Below, piece by piece: positions 1-12,929 of a stretch of 64,000 nt of DNA; within the stretch, counting starts at the first letter, position 1, and each line of letters opens with the position of its first letter. Where the stretch lies: assembly GCA_039654915.1 (NCBI GenBank), contig CM077599.1, positions 18,726,501 through 18,790,500 on the forward strand. Direction: 5' to 3'. The notes below the pieces were generated by a model, which saw nothing but the letters and a program-made list of their open reading frames with translations, did not search any database and was not told the origin of the DNA. The position numbers and the translations under genes are program-made. This stretch comes from Aquilaria yunnanensis. Its lineage: Eukaryota > Streptophyta > Magnoliopsida > Malvales > Thymelaeaceae.

Positions 1-458
1 ACTCTTAATATGCTAAATATCAAATTATACGCTCCATCATGCTATGTACATACCACAAACTCCACCATAACATGATCAAACCGTACGTTCTGATCCTACT
101 TATTAGAAAAATTTTCTACTATCACCCATCACACAACAGAATAATAAAAACAATTAAACAGACACAAACAGTGGGGAGGCCAGCTAGGTTAACCAATTAA
201 TTCTGCTCCTAATTTGATGCCGGTAATAACAAGCATATGAGAATCATGTAAGAAGAGAAAGCAAAGGACGTCCTTCCCTAACCATAAAATGAATGCGAGG
301 GTATCCAATTTTTGGATTAATTGATCATGGAATTAATATTGGCCATGGATTGGATAGAAGATGATTACTGTTGTCGACCGATTGCTCGGTAGACAGTGAT
401 TAATATTCAGAGGCCGAAATTAAACTCCCAAAGAAAATGGAGAAGGTGATAGAGGGCT
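1..458. other. intergenic, no gene seen
   Basis: AT-rich sequence without a coding signal I can support. It is the 3' flank of the minus-strand gene that ends at 459. If that gene is spliced like its paralogue at 33,296, a short last exon could lie here, but I did not find a convincing one. Confidence 0.5.
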
Positions 459-845
459 CTAGATACTGCGGAGGAGGGAAGCAAGTCGGTCGGCTGTCTG
501 GAAGTCGCGGCTTTCCCTGGCCCTCAAGATGCCGAACATGATTGCGAGGCGCTGCTGCGTGGCGGCGCTCTGCTCCAGAATTAGGTCCGTCTCGTGGCGG
601 AGCTGGCGACACTGGGATGCCAGGGCCTCGCACTTGAGGCGGACCTGGCGCTGTCCCTCCCTTATGCTCCTCTGCTCCTCCCCGATCTCGGCCATGTCCT
701 TCTTCACCCTCTCTATCCTTTCTGCAATTTCCTTCATCTCTCTTCTTCCCTCCTTCCTCAATCGTAGCTTCATGGAACGCTTTCTCGCCCTTTGTACTGA
801 AGGGTATTTGACGCCCATTAGGCCTGCCTTTTGGAAGAAACCCAT
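459..845 (-). CDS. small basic coiled-coil protein, paralogue 1
   Basis: A 128-residue protein that I do not recognise from a named family. Residues 1-33 are short and basic. Residues about 34-105 are a charged, heptad-like helix (KEIAERIERVKKDMAEIGEE, then QVRLKCEALASQC) typical of a coiled coil. The C-terminal part reads LEQSAATQQRLAIMFGILRA. No signal peptide or membrane segment is visible. The copy at 33,296 is about 70% identical by eye over 90 residues, and a broken third copy lies at 39,447; conservation over that length argues for a real gene. The start at 845 is supported by a TATA box about 119 nt upstream, the same spacing as in the other copies. At the 3' end the frame stops right after LLRSI, exactly where the paralogues have a splice donor. 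A possible donor GTATCT overlaps this point, so the last residues are uncertain. Confidence 0.72.
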   Translation of the reverse strand: MGFFQKAGLMGVKYPSVQRARKRSMKLRLRKEGRREMKEIAERIERVKKDMAEIGEEQRSIREGQRQVRLKCEALASQCRQLRHETDLILEQSAATQQRLAIMFGILRARESRDFQTADRLASLLRSI

Positions 846-963
846 TGTTTTTGGATCTGCCTCTGCCTCTTCTCCACTGGTCGGCTTTGAGTGAATGTCA
901 GCGGAAACAATCTTGCTTCAATTGATTCCAAGCTGCATTGCTTGAACAAACCCAAACTCCTCC

Positions 964-971
964 TTATTTAT
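964..971 (-). promoter_or_regulatory. TATA box of coiled-coil paralogue 1
   Basis: On the minus strand the sequence reads CTATAAATAAGG, a good plant TATA box. It lies about 119 nt upstream of the ATG at 845, implying a 5' leader of roughly 90 nt. The other two paralogues have TATA-like boxes at matching distances. Confidence 0.55.
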
Positions 972-3900
972 AGATTGTTTAGATCTGGCCATGGTGGGGC
1001 CCACTTTACATGGTCTTTGCCTTCCCTTTAAAAAACAGATACCCGGGAATCTGTAGAGCGACTGCTTGTTTGTTGCATGGCAACTTCACCGTTACTGCAC
1101 CCTCCCTACCGTTTCTTTTGTAACAGTTCACTTTACTCGTAGTTTTAGACATTTACTGTTTTTAACCCATTTTTTAATTTTATCCCTTTCCCGGTCTTTG
1201 TTTTGATCTGATTTAGTTTAGGGTGCTTGTTTGTGACGGATAGGCGCGGACTCTCAATTTTTTATTAGCAGGGATAGACTATTAACACCCTAAAATATTT
1301 TAATATAATTAAAAAAACTTCAAAATATAGATGAAATATATTTAAATTGTATTTATCATTCCTACATTGTACTAAATTCATTTATAACTACATTGGTATC
1401 AATTGTTACAATAAACTCATTCTTTGTATAAATTAATAAAGAATTCCTAAAAAAATTGGTACTTATCTTATTGAGAAACTAAGTCTTTACAATATTTATA
1501 GCATAAAAAGCTTGTTTTTTACCTAATCAAACAAAGCTAAGAATTTCAAAATCACTTGAAGAAATTAGAAATTAAAGTCAGATTGATGCTAAATTCATAG
1601 GTGTTTCATGTGGAATTGAAAAACTTCTAGATTCACTTTAACTTGAAACACTTTATTGAATATCAGAATTAGCAGTGCTACTGCTCGAATTAGACCAAGC
1701 AATCAATTTCTAACTTATGTAAAAAGGTAAAAAGGATTAGAGTTGTAGACTTTGCATGTCATGAGGTAAAAATAGCCCTAAATTTATTTTTTATGAATTA
1801 TTTATTCTAAATAACATTAAATGTAATAACTTAAGTTAAAAGAACTAATCCCTGGTTAACAACAAATACTTCTATGAGAGAAAAAAGTAGAAATGGAGCC
1901 AAATGTATGAAATTACTTAGAAGAGCTCATAATCCTTCTAACAACTATGACTATTATCAAACATATATCGTAAACTCTACGGGGGCTAAAGTCCTGCTAG
2001 TCTCTCTCTAATTTGGTCTTTGATGAGGGGCAAGGGGCAAGGGGCAAGGGGCGACGGTGAAACCCTCCCATTCACCCGTTTGCAGCCCGTTTATAATATT
2101 TAATGCGTGTAAAACACTTACTTAAAAAAATAGTGTACATAATATTGGACTGCTAAAAAAGAAGGATCAAAAGATATGGAACATAAGAACTAGTAGTAGT
2201 AGTATTTTATTACGGCAATTACTCACAGCGCCTTATTTTTAACTTGCACGTCTCAAAAATAGTACAGTACTACTTCGTCAAGGTCTTGTATCTTTACAAT
2301 TTTATATGCAGAAAAAGGTTCATTTGGTAGAACGGCAACATATTGTTGAGCTGGTAAGCTACCTAAGTCACCTACGTTACGTCAGCTTCCTTTTGCGAAG
2401 ATTTTGCATCCTCTTGGCAAATGGCAATAAGTAGGATTTTCGGGCAACATAACTTTTTGGGAAATTTTGTTGGGTAAATTATAGCTGTTGTCCATAAACT
2501 AGATTTTATGTTGTTTAATTATCATAAAATTATTAAATGTTACATAAATTATTAAATTAATTATACTTTGTCCTCTGCTTTTTTAATACCGCATGATACA
2601 GTATGTCACATAATATTGCCATTTTCATATAAAAAGAAATATTAAAATATTATTTTAAGATTAAATAAATTAAATAAATTTTTTATATTTTTTTTATATT
2701 TTTATCATAATTTTTTAAAAATAAATGAAAAATATATATAAAGGACAAATATAAAATTGGAATATAAATAATAAAATATATAAACATATTTTTTCTTGTG
2801 TGTTCCTGTGAGACAAATGATGAAACTGTGTAAAAATTACAGTAATTTTCAAATGTAAATTATGTTAATATCATTTGTAAATAAAAATATATTAAAATAT
2901 GTGTATTAGATATATTTTATTATTTTATATATTTATAAATAGTACTTTCATGTAAAATGATAAATAAAAAAAAAGTTACCTTACCATGGTAAATTGAATA
3001 CCGCAATGTCTTTGGTGAAAAAAAAAAAAAAAGAAAGATAAATTGCATTTCTACCAAATGTCACTTAGCTGCAGTGAAGAAAATTCTACACAAAGTTTTA
3101 TAAAATACGGTAAAATTAAAATTCATGCAACAGATGGCGCAATGGATTGGTGGGAGAGAGACCATTTCGCCCGATATTTTTTGCTCGAAAATAATTGCAG
3201 GCTCAAGTCAAGTAAAGACCGATGCGGATGCGCTTAATTATTCTTCAAAACAGAACAACCGTGGGCCCATTTAATTTTAAAAAAGATGTTTCCCTAACTT
3301 GTGGGAAAATGGGCATGACCCACGCCAGCCGCACAGTTGGATGGATTTAAGTAGTGTTAGTGTATCTCCTCCTTGCGTAATCGCGCGTTTCCTCGCAAGA
3401 TTCTGGTGGTTTCCTCCACGAACCGCGCGACCCACTCCCTCGCTCGTCAAAACCTTTCCACTAAACATATTAATAGCAGTAATTAAATAGCCTGAGCTGT
3501 CTGTCACACCTGACACTGTATCTGTATAGTACTATTTATATTTTTAATTGTCAGGTAATTTATATTTACAAGGCACTATACTGCCGATTCCGCAGTAACC
3601 GTTGTGAGGACCATGCGCAGATGGTGACGGAATTAAAGGGGCTAGCAGGTGCTCGACGGTCTATCCACATAAATGCAGAAAATATCTGTTTTTTTTTTTT
3701 TTATAATTTCCAGGTAAATACATTTTAATTCATCTTAAAATTAGTTAAATTCCATTATAAGAATGACTATAATTAAAAAATATATGTATTTTAACTTCTT
3801 CTTTACAAATGAATTTTGCACCTGCCATCTGTGCACACATATTTCTAAATTACACTTACAGTAGAAACATTTTATAGAAGTTAAAGATAATGATCTGATA

Positions 3901-4644
3901 ATCATTTTATTTTGTTTCTTGACTGGATTAGATTTAAACGCGGTTGCATCACTCATACCTCTTCAGCATGCCATACCATTCCTCGCAACACTTTCATCAT
4001 GTTCTATTTTATGGGAGGTAGGTGTGCCGGAAACAAAATGATTTCTGAAGAAAGTTATGAACCTGGAAAAATCATCGAAGGTGTAGTTGAATACAATACT
4101 TTTCGCCATCATTGTCTACCCTCCTAATCCTAAGGGGCCCTCTAATGTGATATATGCGGCTGTTCGTTTCAAATTTTTACACTCCGGTTAACGTGCTTTT
4201 TGCAAGTTCGCCGTTTCGGCCAATTTCATTGTCGGTGATACCGTGTGAGTGAACGTAGACAGCAATTTCTGGGAGAAGGAGAGTTTTCCTGTACAAGGGA
4301 GAAGAAGGGCTGGCCAGCGGCAAGTGGTGAGAGATGACAAAGATGTGAAAATTTCTGGCAAAGCAAGGAGGCGGAAGAGTCTCCACTTGGTCCAGTGAGC
4401 TAGCTTTTCCCACTTCTCCCCCTCATTTCCACCCATATCACCTCTAATCAGTTCCACCTGCCGTCGTCCCTTCTCCAAATTCACCCCTAAAATCAAAGAG
4501 ATCCTTCCTAACAAAAATGCCACCGGCCTTCTTGGAATCAAATCCGAGCACAGAGAGATGAGAGATGGAGTTCGAAGTAGAGCGGTTGTGTTAAGTGATT
4601 AAACACGGCGGGGGAGAAGCATTGTGGCATTGTCATAATTTTTA
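972..4644. other. intergenic DNA, no supported gene
   Basis: AT-rich DNA with long A and T runs. I see no domain in any frame and the short ORFs have no recognisable composition. It holds a G-tract repeat at 2,027-2,051. Two less AT-rich patches, about 3,290-3,460 and 4,180-4,600, look like old gene or transposon debris that I could not identify. Confidence 0.5.
2027..2051 (+). repeat. GGGGCAA tandem repeat, G-quadruplex motif
   Basis: Four GGGG tracts are separated by three identical CAA loops. This is a textbook four-tetrad intramolecular G-quadruplex motif on the plus strand, in otherwise AT-rich intergenic DNA. No gene is close enough to suggest a regulatory role. Confidence 0.75.
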
Positions 4645-5000
4645 TTGTTTCTCATGGCACAAATCGATACAAGAAAAAGAAATCAATTTCAGATAATAAC
4701 TTAAAATAGAATAATGTTATTGATGATGCAAAGAATTTTGAACTAAACTTTCTTTTAGATGTTTAGTGTTACATCGGTACAATGATCTTGGGTCATGCCG
4801 CTCTTAGAATACAACAACTCAACTTTTTTATTGTACTTCTACACGTACATTCACTATTGTGGAGTAAAGTTTTATCCACATATTTTTTTACTCAATATTA
4901 TTTGAAAATACGTAGAAAAATATTTTTTTGTAAAAAATTTAAGAAGTTTAAGAGAAAAAGAGGCCATTTTTTTTTTTTAATCTCAGACGACAAATCAATT
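4645..5000 (-). repeat. 3' LTR of the copia element, truncated
   Basis: Aligns by eye with 7,703-8,065, for example the shared stretch around 'ggtcatgccgctcttag' and 'attgtggagtaaag', with many substitutions. The segment equivalent to 8,065-8,290 is absent; reverse-transcriptase sequence begins at about 5,003 instead. Confidence 0.8.
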
Positions 5001-5002
5001 TT

Positions 5003-7650
5003 TTTTTTTGTTTAAAACCTTTAACAACAAGTCTTGCCTTACATTTATCTATAAAACCATCCGGCTTAAGTTTTTTTCTAAAAAACCTATTTACAATCGA
5101 TTGTTTTAAAACCAGGAGATAAGTCAACTAATTTCCATGTATTGTTTGAAATTAGATAATCTATTTCATCATTAATAGCCTGTTTCCAGAAAATATAGTA
5201 TTATGAATCTAAAGCCTCTTTGAAATAATTTGATTTGTCATTGACATTATAGACAACAAAATGGGGACCAAAATCCTTCTCAACTCTAGTTCGTTTACTT
5301 CTTCTTAACTCCAATTTCAAGTTTCCTTGATTTTCCAAATCGGTAGTAGAAATACTCAAAATTGATTCTAAATTTTTTCTTTTTTCAATAACAAGTTTTT
5401 TATTTTTTCTTGAAAGGAAATTTATATTCATGAAAAATGCCATCAACTGACTTAGTAATAAAATTGTTTTCAAGATCTAAAAAATGATAAGCCTTTGTCT
5501 TTGGTGCATTGCAAAAAAAAAAAAAGCACAAATTATTGTTCTAACTCCTAAGTTTGGTTTTTTAGATCATTTAATCGCACAAAAGTCAAGCAACCCTAAA
5601 CTCTAAAATAATCCAAATTTATTTTGTAACCTTTCCACAATTCAAAATGAGTAATGTTAGTGTTCTTAGTTGGGACACAATTCGGAACATAGCAAACAGT
5701 CAAAACAGCTTCTCCCCATAAATTAGAATGAACACTTGAACTAACAAACATGACATTAGTTAAACCAATCAAAGTTCTATTCTTACACTCGGCTACACCA
5801 TTAGAAGCAGGAGAATATAAAAGAGTTGTTTCATAAATAATACCCAAATTTTCAATAAAAATTTCAAAGTTATTGGAACTAAATTTCATACCTCTATCAC
5901 TTTGAAATCATTTGATTTTCCCCTAAATTAATTTTCAACTTCACATATAACAACTTGAAACTTTTCAAGAGCAGCATTTTTCTTGTTTAATCAAATAAAC
6001 ATATGTGCTTTTTGCAAAATCAGTAATAAAAGTGATGAAATATCTATTTTCTCTAATAGTCAAAATTCTTTTAAATTCATACATATCAGTGTGAATCAAT
6101 TCTAGCAATTCATTTTTCCTTTACACAGTTTGAAAAGGCTTTTTTTTATTTAATTTTTGTTAAACTACATAATTCACATTTTTCAAAATTAGTACTAACT
6201 TTGGGTATTAAACCAAGAAACCTCAAATTTTTCACATATTTTTCATTTATGTGACACAAACCTGTATAACAAAAATTAGCAGAAGAAAACATGTAAATAA
6301 AACTAGTAGATGCTTTATTCAATTTAATATTGAGCTTAAACATGCCATCGCAAGCATGCCCTTCACCCACAAAGATACTATTCTTAGAGAATACATGAGA
6401 ATCAGATTATTATAACTGTCTAAAATCAATCTTGCCAAGTAAGAAACCAGAAACCAAGTTTTTGCTCAATGTTAGAGTAAACAAGACTTCTTTGAGAATA
6501 AAAGTCTTACCAGAAGTGAAGTTTAGTTGAACATTACCTTTTCCCGGAGCCTTAATGATATAGTCATCTCCAAGTCTAATTTTCTTTTCCACTTGAAACT
6601 TAGTATAAGTTTTGAACTAAGATCCATCTTTGCAAACATGTCTAGAGGCAATAAAGTAAATCTACTACCCTTTTTTGTCACAAACTATATTGATCTCTGT
6701 CAACATGGCCAAAAATGGCTCATCATCATATGCCATGTTAATTTGTGGCATAGTTGCAGTTTTGTGAAATTTGCATAACTTGGCAAGGTAACCTGGTATG
6801 CCACAAACAAAGTATCCACAATCTAGATCTTGGTTTATTGGTACTATTTAGTTCCTACTTCTTAGATTTGGTGTGCAAGAAAATTGATTCATAAAAGCTT
6901 TTTTAACAAAATTTTTCTTGTGTTTCAAGTGAGCATTATACTTCAAATCATGACCTCTTGATACCTTCACATTGGAGGTAGTAAGATTTACCTTGAAGCT
7001 AATCTTAGTATTATTGAAATTGGTTTTTATGACATCATGGTTTCTAGCCTCGTTTTCTACTTAAACACGAATGATAAAGCTTTCAATTGACATCTCCTTT
7101 TTATAGCTTTTTGGAACTCCTTCTAGGAGGGCGATAATTTGTTAATGATTACGATTATTTAAAGGTCATCTCCAATCTTCACTCATTCATATCACAACTC
7201 ATGGGCAATGAGGCTAAAATATTTGATTTGTTTCACCACATATAAGTTGTCCACCATTTGATAGTGGAGCCATCAACTCTTAGCATATAGTTTTGCACCA
7301 GCCTCTTCAGTATCAAATTTTTTTTTTACAAAGCTTTCTAAATCTTCTTGGTACAATTATAAAAGTTTTCATAATAGTTATAAAACTTGTCAGAGAAACA
7401 ATTCAATAAGGCATATTGACAATTAAATTCATCCCTCTTGTATTTTGAAATCCCTTCAAATGCATTTTTTCTCCTAATCACTCATGTCATCGGTTGATAT
7501 TTTGTGGTGTTTTTTTTTTTTTCTAAAAAATCACATAGCTAAAATCAAAAAATTTCAAATAATATAACAATTTTCCCTTCCATCTCTTAAATTGTTCTCC
7601 ATTGAAGTTAAAAGGCAAATTGAGTTCATTTAAAAGCTTGATCGGCCTTT
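5003..7650 (-). pseudogene. copia gag-pol remnant
   Basis: Read on the minus strand from the right. About 7,050-7,600 is a gag UBN2-type region (motifs KKFDTEEAGAK and LEGVPKSYKKEMSIE). About 6,770-6,830 is a CCHC zinc knuckle now reading YFVCGIPGYLAKLC, with the first Cys and the His replaced by Tyr. 6,410-6,592 is the protease-downstream region. 6,146-6,370 is GAG-pre-integrase, ending CELCSLTKIK. 5,596-5,889 is the integrase core C-terminal half (SPASNGVAE..NRT). 5,201-5,473 is the linker RRSKRTRVEKDFG. 5,003-5,200 starts the reverse transcriptase (WKLVDLSPG, KARLVVKGFKQ) and then stops abruptly at the LTR. Several stops and frameshifts are present. Confidence 0.85.
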
Positions 7651-7655
7651 CACCA

Positions 7656-7673
7656 TGACACTGATAAACTTTT
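7656..7673 (-). other. primer-binding-site relic (initiator Met-tRNA type)
   Basis: The minus strand reads TTTATCAGTGTCATGG, close to the usual plant copia PBS TGGTATCAGAGCCATGG. It sits about 30 bp inside the recognisable LTR edge, so either the LTR extends further or a small insertion separates them. Confidence 0.5.
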
Positions 7674-7702
7674 TTTAAAAGAAAATAGAAACATCCAAAA
7701 AT

Positions 7703-8290
7703 TGTTGTTTCTTGTGGCAGAAATCAATACAAAAAAGTAATAAAATTAACATAATAATCTAAAATAAAATAATATCACCAATCATACAAAGGATTTTGAG
7801 CAGAGGTGTCGAGTTGCTTAATTTCTTTTGGACGTTTCGTGTCACACCGGTGCAGAGGTCTCGGGTCACGCCGCCCTTAGGATATAACAGCTCAACCTTT
7901 TTATTGTAGTTTCACACACACACATACACTATTATGGAGTAAAGCTCTATCTACACCTTTCATTTCCTAATATTGTTTGGAGATATACAAAAAAAATAAT
8001 TTTGTGAAAAATTGAAGAAGTTGGAAAGATGAAAGGCCAAATTTTTTTTTTTATCTTAGATGAAACAAAGCCATATATATATATGATGGAAAATAAATGT
8101 TAGAGGAAAAGTAATTGTAATTAAACCTATACTAGCCATTTATGATTTAATGCAAACATTATATAGCCTAACGGGTAAAAAACTTAAGAATAAAAACTAA
8201 TTGTTGTTGTTGATAAAACCAAACGGCTAGTCTTTAAGAAAATATTACCCTTTTTCTTTCTTTTTTTTTATTTAAATAAAACCTCCAACA
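7703..8290 (-). repeat. 5' LTR of the copia element
   Basis: The complete LTR in element orientation begins TGTTGGAGG at 8,290, matching the usual copia TG start, and ends near 7,703. It is the full-length partner of the truncated left LTR. Confidence 0.75.
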
Positions 8291-11200
8291 ATTTTTTGTT
8301 ATTAGAGGCTCAAATACCTTCAGTTGGAAAGGGAGCCTGGTTAAGAAATTGGAATAACAAGTTAATATGTGCCAATAAATGTAAAACGAACAAAACATGG
8401 TAGTAGCCAATGGACATATCAGAGACAGCCTTTCTAATAGTTCACTGGCTTTTACCAGAGACCTTGGCTTAGCTCATAACATCATTCTTGAGACTTGAGT
8501 ATTGAGATAGGGGCTTAAACTTGCCTTTAACATTACATTCAACCTCGTACTTTAGGGATGGGTTTTATTGTAGTATCTAGCTGTAAGTTCTTGTTGAGAA
8601 CTTTATCTTAATCTAACTTCACTTTTGTTGCATTGTAAGTATGTGATGTCATAACTGAAAGTGGATCAAGTTTAGCACACACTTGGTGGAGAGAACCAAG
8701 TAGCAAACTTGTTTGCCAAATGGGGAACAAATTACCAGCTGATGGACACTAAAGTTTTCCAAGGTTATAACCTTTTTTGTATAATGTAGTATGGAAATAA
8801 GCTGAATCGAGCTTGAACGCCATAGGTTTGAAACTAGATTCATTAAAGATTGGCTTAACTCAGGCCACTTTTGGTAAAAGTTTTTGTGATTAACGTTAGA
8901 ATTTTATATAATTTATTTAATGGTTGAAATAAAAACTATGAAGCTAAAAGTTAAAAACTACTGTTGGATAACTTTTTCAAAACTTTAAAGCTATTTACTA
9001 ACACTAATATCAAATTGAGCCTTAGGTTTGAGGTCAACGAGCTTAAAAAATAGATTTTGAAGCTCAACTTAATATTAGTTGTAACCCACAAACCTCATTA
9101 AAAGCTTTTTTTTTTTGTTTTTAATATATCATTTGCTCACAAAAAACATATATTTAAAATGATTGCTTTGCCATTTATAAAGAAAAAAATTAATTATGTA
9201 AAATATCAGTAAAAAAACATTATACAAATTGAAGTTACTCGTAAATATTTCTTAAATAATTTAAATTAAAATTTTAGAAGTTTCTATCAAATAATGTGAA
9301 AAAAGTAGAAAGGAGGCAAATGACTGTAAATTATCCTTTAAGCTAAGTGATAATAAATTATGAAATGAAGAACATGTTAAAGGTTATGGGTACAAATTTG
9401 TCCACAAACCTCCAACTCCAATCCATTCCAAATTGATTTCAAACTTTAATAACACATTACAAATTGGTCCACAATCTTAGATAGGATTGAATTAGAATAG
9501 AATTTTTTTGGCATAACTATGTATTGGTCAATCAAATATTAAAATCCAATATTACCCTTCATTAAAGTTAACGGATTCCTTAACACCGTTACATAAAATT
9601 AATGAAATAGTATTTTAAAAAAATATGACCATACGGTTATTATATTAATTTATTGGATCTATAAACTTCTGAATTACTATGAATCCATTAAAGGAATGTT
9701 ATAAATTTGGACCATGCAATTATAAATTCAATTTGGCTTTAATAATTATTGCTAAATTTGAAATCTTGCCATTCAATTGAATCCGTGTTAATGATTGGTA
9801 ACCAATTCCAAATCTTGCCATAATGAAAATAGATCGAATTAATTTGAAAATTAACAAAAATTAAGAGAATTTAATTAGCATTTTAATTTAAACCAAAATT
9901 AAGGAAGGGATTACGTAGATAAGAGTAAATTACCATTGATGAATAATGTTCCATTACTATAGTAAAATGCTTACACATTTAAAAGAACTATTATTGTAGC
10001 CCTGCCATTTTTGTTACCACTCAAAGATTGGATAGATTAATATAAGTATAGAAAAGTTCTCCAATGCCCCCTTGGCTAACGTATTATTTCACGAATTAAT
10101 GACATAATAACGGTAAAATATTAAAACTTAGTACGATTATTATGTACTAATACCAAGGAGATGGCTAGCTAAAATTATAATAACTATTGTAGCAAGATTA
10201 TTAAAATCGGGTTTCTATCTAGAGTTCTTTTGGATTTATAGAGTCGTAGAATCGTAAAAAGTTGTAAAGTCTTAAGATTATACCAAAAAGACAGAAAAAC
10301 TTGGATAAAAATTATAAAAAAATATAATCATTTAAATATCTTAATAAATTCATATTTCAAAATATTATTAGTTACTAGAACTCCAATAATACCATAAACA
10401 AATAATCATATTATCATTAATGCATGAACATACAAATAGGAAAACCAAGTTTCATAGTCAGACATCCATGCACTACAACTACTTGATGTTGGTAAGATTG
10501 AGAAAAAAAATTGGAAGATGAAGGGCAGAACATAAAAAACAGCTATAACAGATTAAGAACCAAGCCAAAAAAATAAAAGAGAATAGCCAAATTGGTCACT
10601 GTGTGTGAGAGAAAACTAATACAATAAGAGAGGCTGAGAGAGTTTTTTAATATTTTTGGGTTTGGTAACTTGGGCCAGCCACCTTGGGCCAAAAAAATTG
10701 GGATATTCTTAGCTCCATTCATTTTTTAAACCTAAATAACTTAATAAGATAGAGTCTTAAAGTTTTAACATTTCTACGTTTCTAAGACTAGAGTTGCATT
10801 TTTACACATTTCTACCAATCTTCCATTTTCTATTGTGTTTCAACACAGTTTTCATTTCTATAGTTATAAAAATGTTGCATTTTTACACGTTTCTACCAAT
10901 CTTCCATTTTCTATTGTGTTTCAACACGGTTTTCATTTCTATAGTTATAAAAATGTACATTTTTACAACTTAAAATGCATTTTTAATAACTATGTATTGT
11001 AGTATAATAGTTAAAGAGACTACAATCATAATTATTAACGAATCACAATAGACAGGAAAGAATATGGTTTGATTTTATAAATGGAATCAATCAGATTTAT
11101 ACCTTCCTAATTACATGTTGTACAGTAATTTATAATTTACAAAAATTAGCACTAAATATGCCCATTATATATCCTGGTTAATAGTAATTTACGTTTTGAC

Positions 11201-12929
11201 CAAGTAGAGAAGTTAATTCCATATCCCGATTAATACTATTTTGCCAAAAAAAAGTGAAAGGTCGGTTAATGCCATTCAATTATGCACTTATTTCCATAGG
11301 AGATCTAATATATTCTATTCTAATATAATCTAATTATATGTACATAAAGCAGCACAATCACGAGGGAGATTCTAGTAATTTCCTTAATTAACATTCTTAC
11401 TGATTGTCATGTAACCATTTTTTCATTTGTTAAATGATGTAATCAAAATATATTATGGAATGAAAAGTGAAAATTCAAAAATACCCTTTATTAAAATTAA
11501 TGGAAACTTTAACACCGTTTATTATTAAGCTTACATAAAATGGAAACCATGCATTTGTTTACACAAAATAGGAAAGGAATAAATTTGACAAATTATCATT
11601 CAAATTAATTAACTAATTTGACCCTTTACTTTAGTCCTTCAATTCCAAAACTTAAATTTCAAATTTGACATAAAAGCATGACTAATTAGTGGGGTTGGTA
11701 AATGACAATAATCTAAAAAGTTAATTAAATTAAATGAATAAAACTATCAGTAAACAATTTGAGCAATGAAACAAATTGTTTAATGAAACAAACCGTTTGA
11801 ACAACTTTAAATCAAGTAATTAAGAGTGCAAACAGCCAATAATTTAGAAACCATTTTGGTTAAGCGAATTAAAAAATAAATGTGAATAAACGAAATCACG
11901 ATTATAGCTTTATAGCCAAAATTATCATTTGTTTAGTGTATGCCTTGGTCAACAATTATTGAAACCATTTTGGTTAACCATTTCAATAAAGGAATGCTAC
12001 TACAGAAAATTTAAATTACACCTAAAATTACTCCCTTAAATTTGAGTTAATGCTTAAACAACATATTTAAGCAATTGACTTTCAATATAAACTAAATGCT
12101 ATACAATAAACAATAGACATTACACTTGAATTAAAGGTGTTGGAATCAATGTATAAATGATTATAATATATTTACCATCACCCAGATCTAATCTTATATC
12201 GAAATGCTTCACATGTGTTCTTAGCATAAAATGGGTTCCTAATTTGATGCCTTCAAGATCTGGAATGGGAGAACCACATTTTGAAACTTCTTAATAGTAT
12301 AATAAGGAAAAAGCTGTAAACCAAATAGATCAAAAGTTGTAAAACTGAAATGATGGCATATCTACATTTTTTGGTCTCTGCAGACTAAAAATATGCTAGA
12401 TTAATCTTCGGTTGCTAAAAAAATGAATACAAAACCATATCTCACAATTTCCTTTTTCGGAAAATAAAAAACACTTAGGCCTATCTTTTTTTGTTATTAT
12501 TTGTTCTATATTATTATACTCTTTCATCCCAAGTTCTTTGTGACATTTACTATTCACAACAATTAATATTTAATTTTTTTATCTTTAATATTTTATTATA
12601 TAAATGAAAAATTTATATATATAAATGATAGATGAAGACTTATAGTTTCTAAATATATTTTCTAAACCAAATAACAATATGAATATATTCAAGTCAAATA
12701 TAAGCAAAAAAAAAAAAGTAAAATATATCAAATAATATGGGAATGGAGGATTACATCATAGTGAATGATGGAATAACTTTCATTTTACAAACCTTTTTCA
12801 ATGGGTTTATGTCATTCACGCTAAGTTATATTATTTAAGGAGATGGATGGGATGAAAACATTTTCTTTCCCATTATTATGTGTCAATACTATGCATGGAA
12901 ATTACACAACCTTGTGTTGGTAATAGAAA
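8291..12929. other. intergenic AT-rich DNA with old repeats
   Basis: No gene. About 8,685-8,780 reads GENQVANLFAKWG on the plus strand, resembling the C-terminal end of a LINE-type RNase H, but it is too short to call. Two diverged copies of an unnamed repeat containing 'cattaaagttaacgg' and 'ttaacaccgtt' occur at about 9,415-9,660 and 11,440-11,560. Confidence 0.45.
10793..10954. repeat. 81-bp tandem duplication
   Basis: Two adjacent 81-bp copies start at 10,793 and 10,874, each beginning GTTGCATTTTTACAC and differing at very few positions. Near identity implies a recent local duplication. Confidence 0.85.

Larger units (their letters stand above)
4645..8290 (-). mobile_element. decayed Ty1/copia LTR retrotransposon
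   Basis: Two diverged direct repeats (about 4,645-5,000 and 7,703-8,290) flank minus-strand remnants in copia order: gag, zinc knuckle, protease region, GAG-pre-integrase, integrase, and the start of reverse transcriptase. A primer-binding-site relic lies near 7,656-7,673. Every coding part carries stops or frameshifts. Most of the reverse transcriptase, all RNase H and the 5' part of the 3' LTR are missing. Flanks are T-rich, so I could not fix a 5-bp target duplication. The element is dead and non-autonomous. Confidence 0.88.

Noticed and set aside
5003..5028. TTAACA at 5,020-5,025 as the outer end of the left copia LTR
   Set aside because: The same bases encode the RT motif VVKGFKQ, so this is coding sequence next to a deletion junction.
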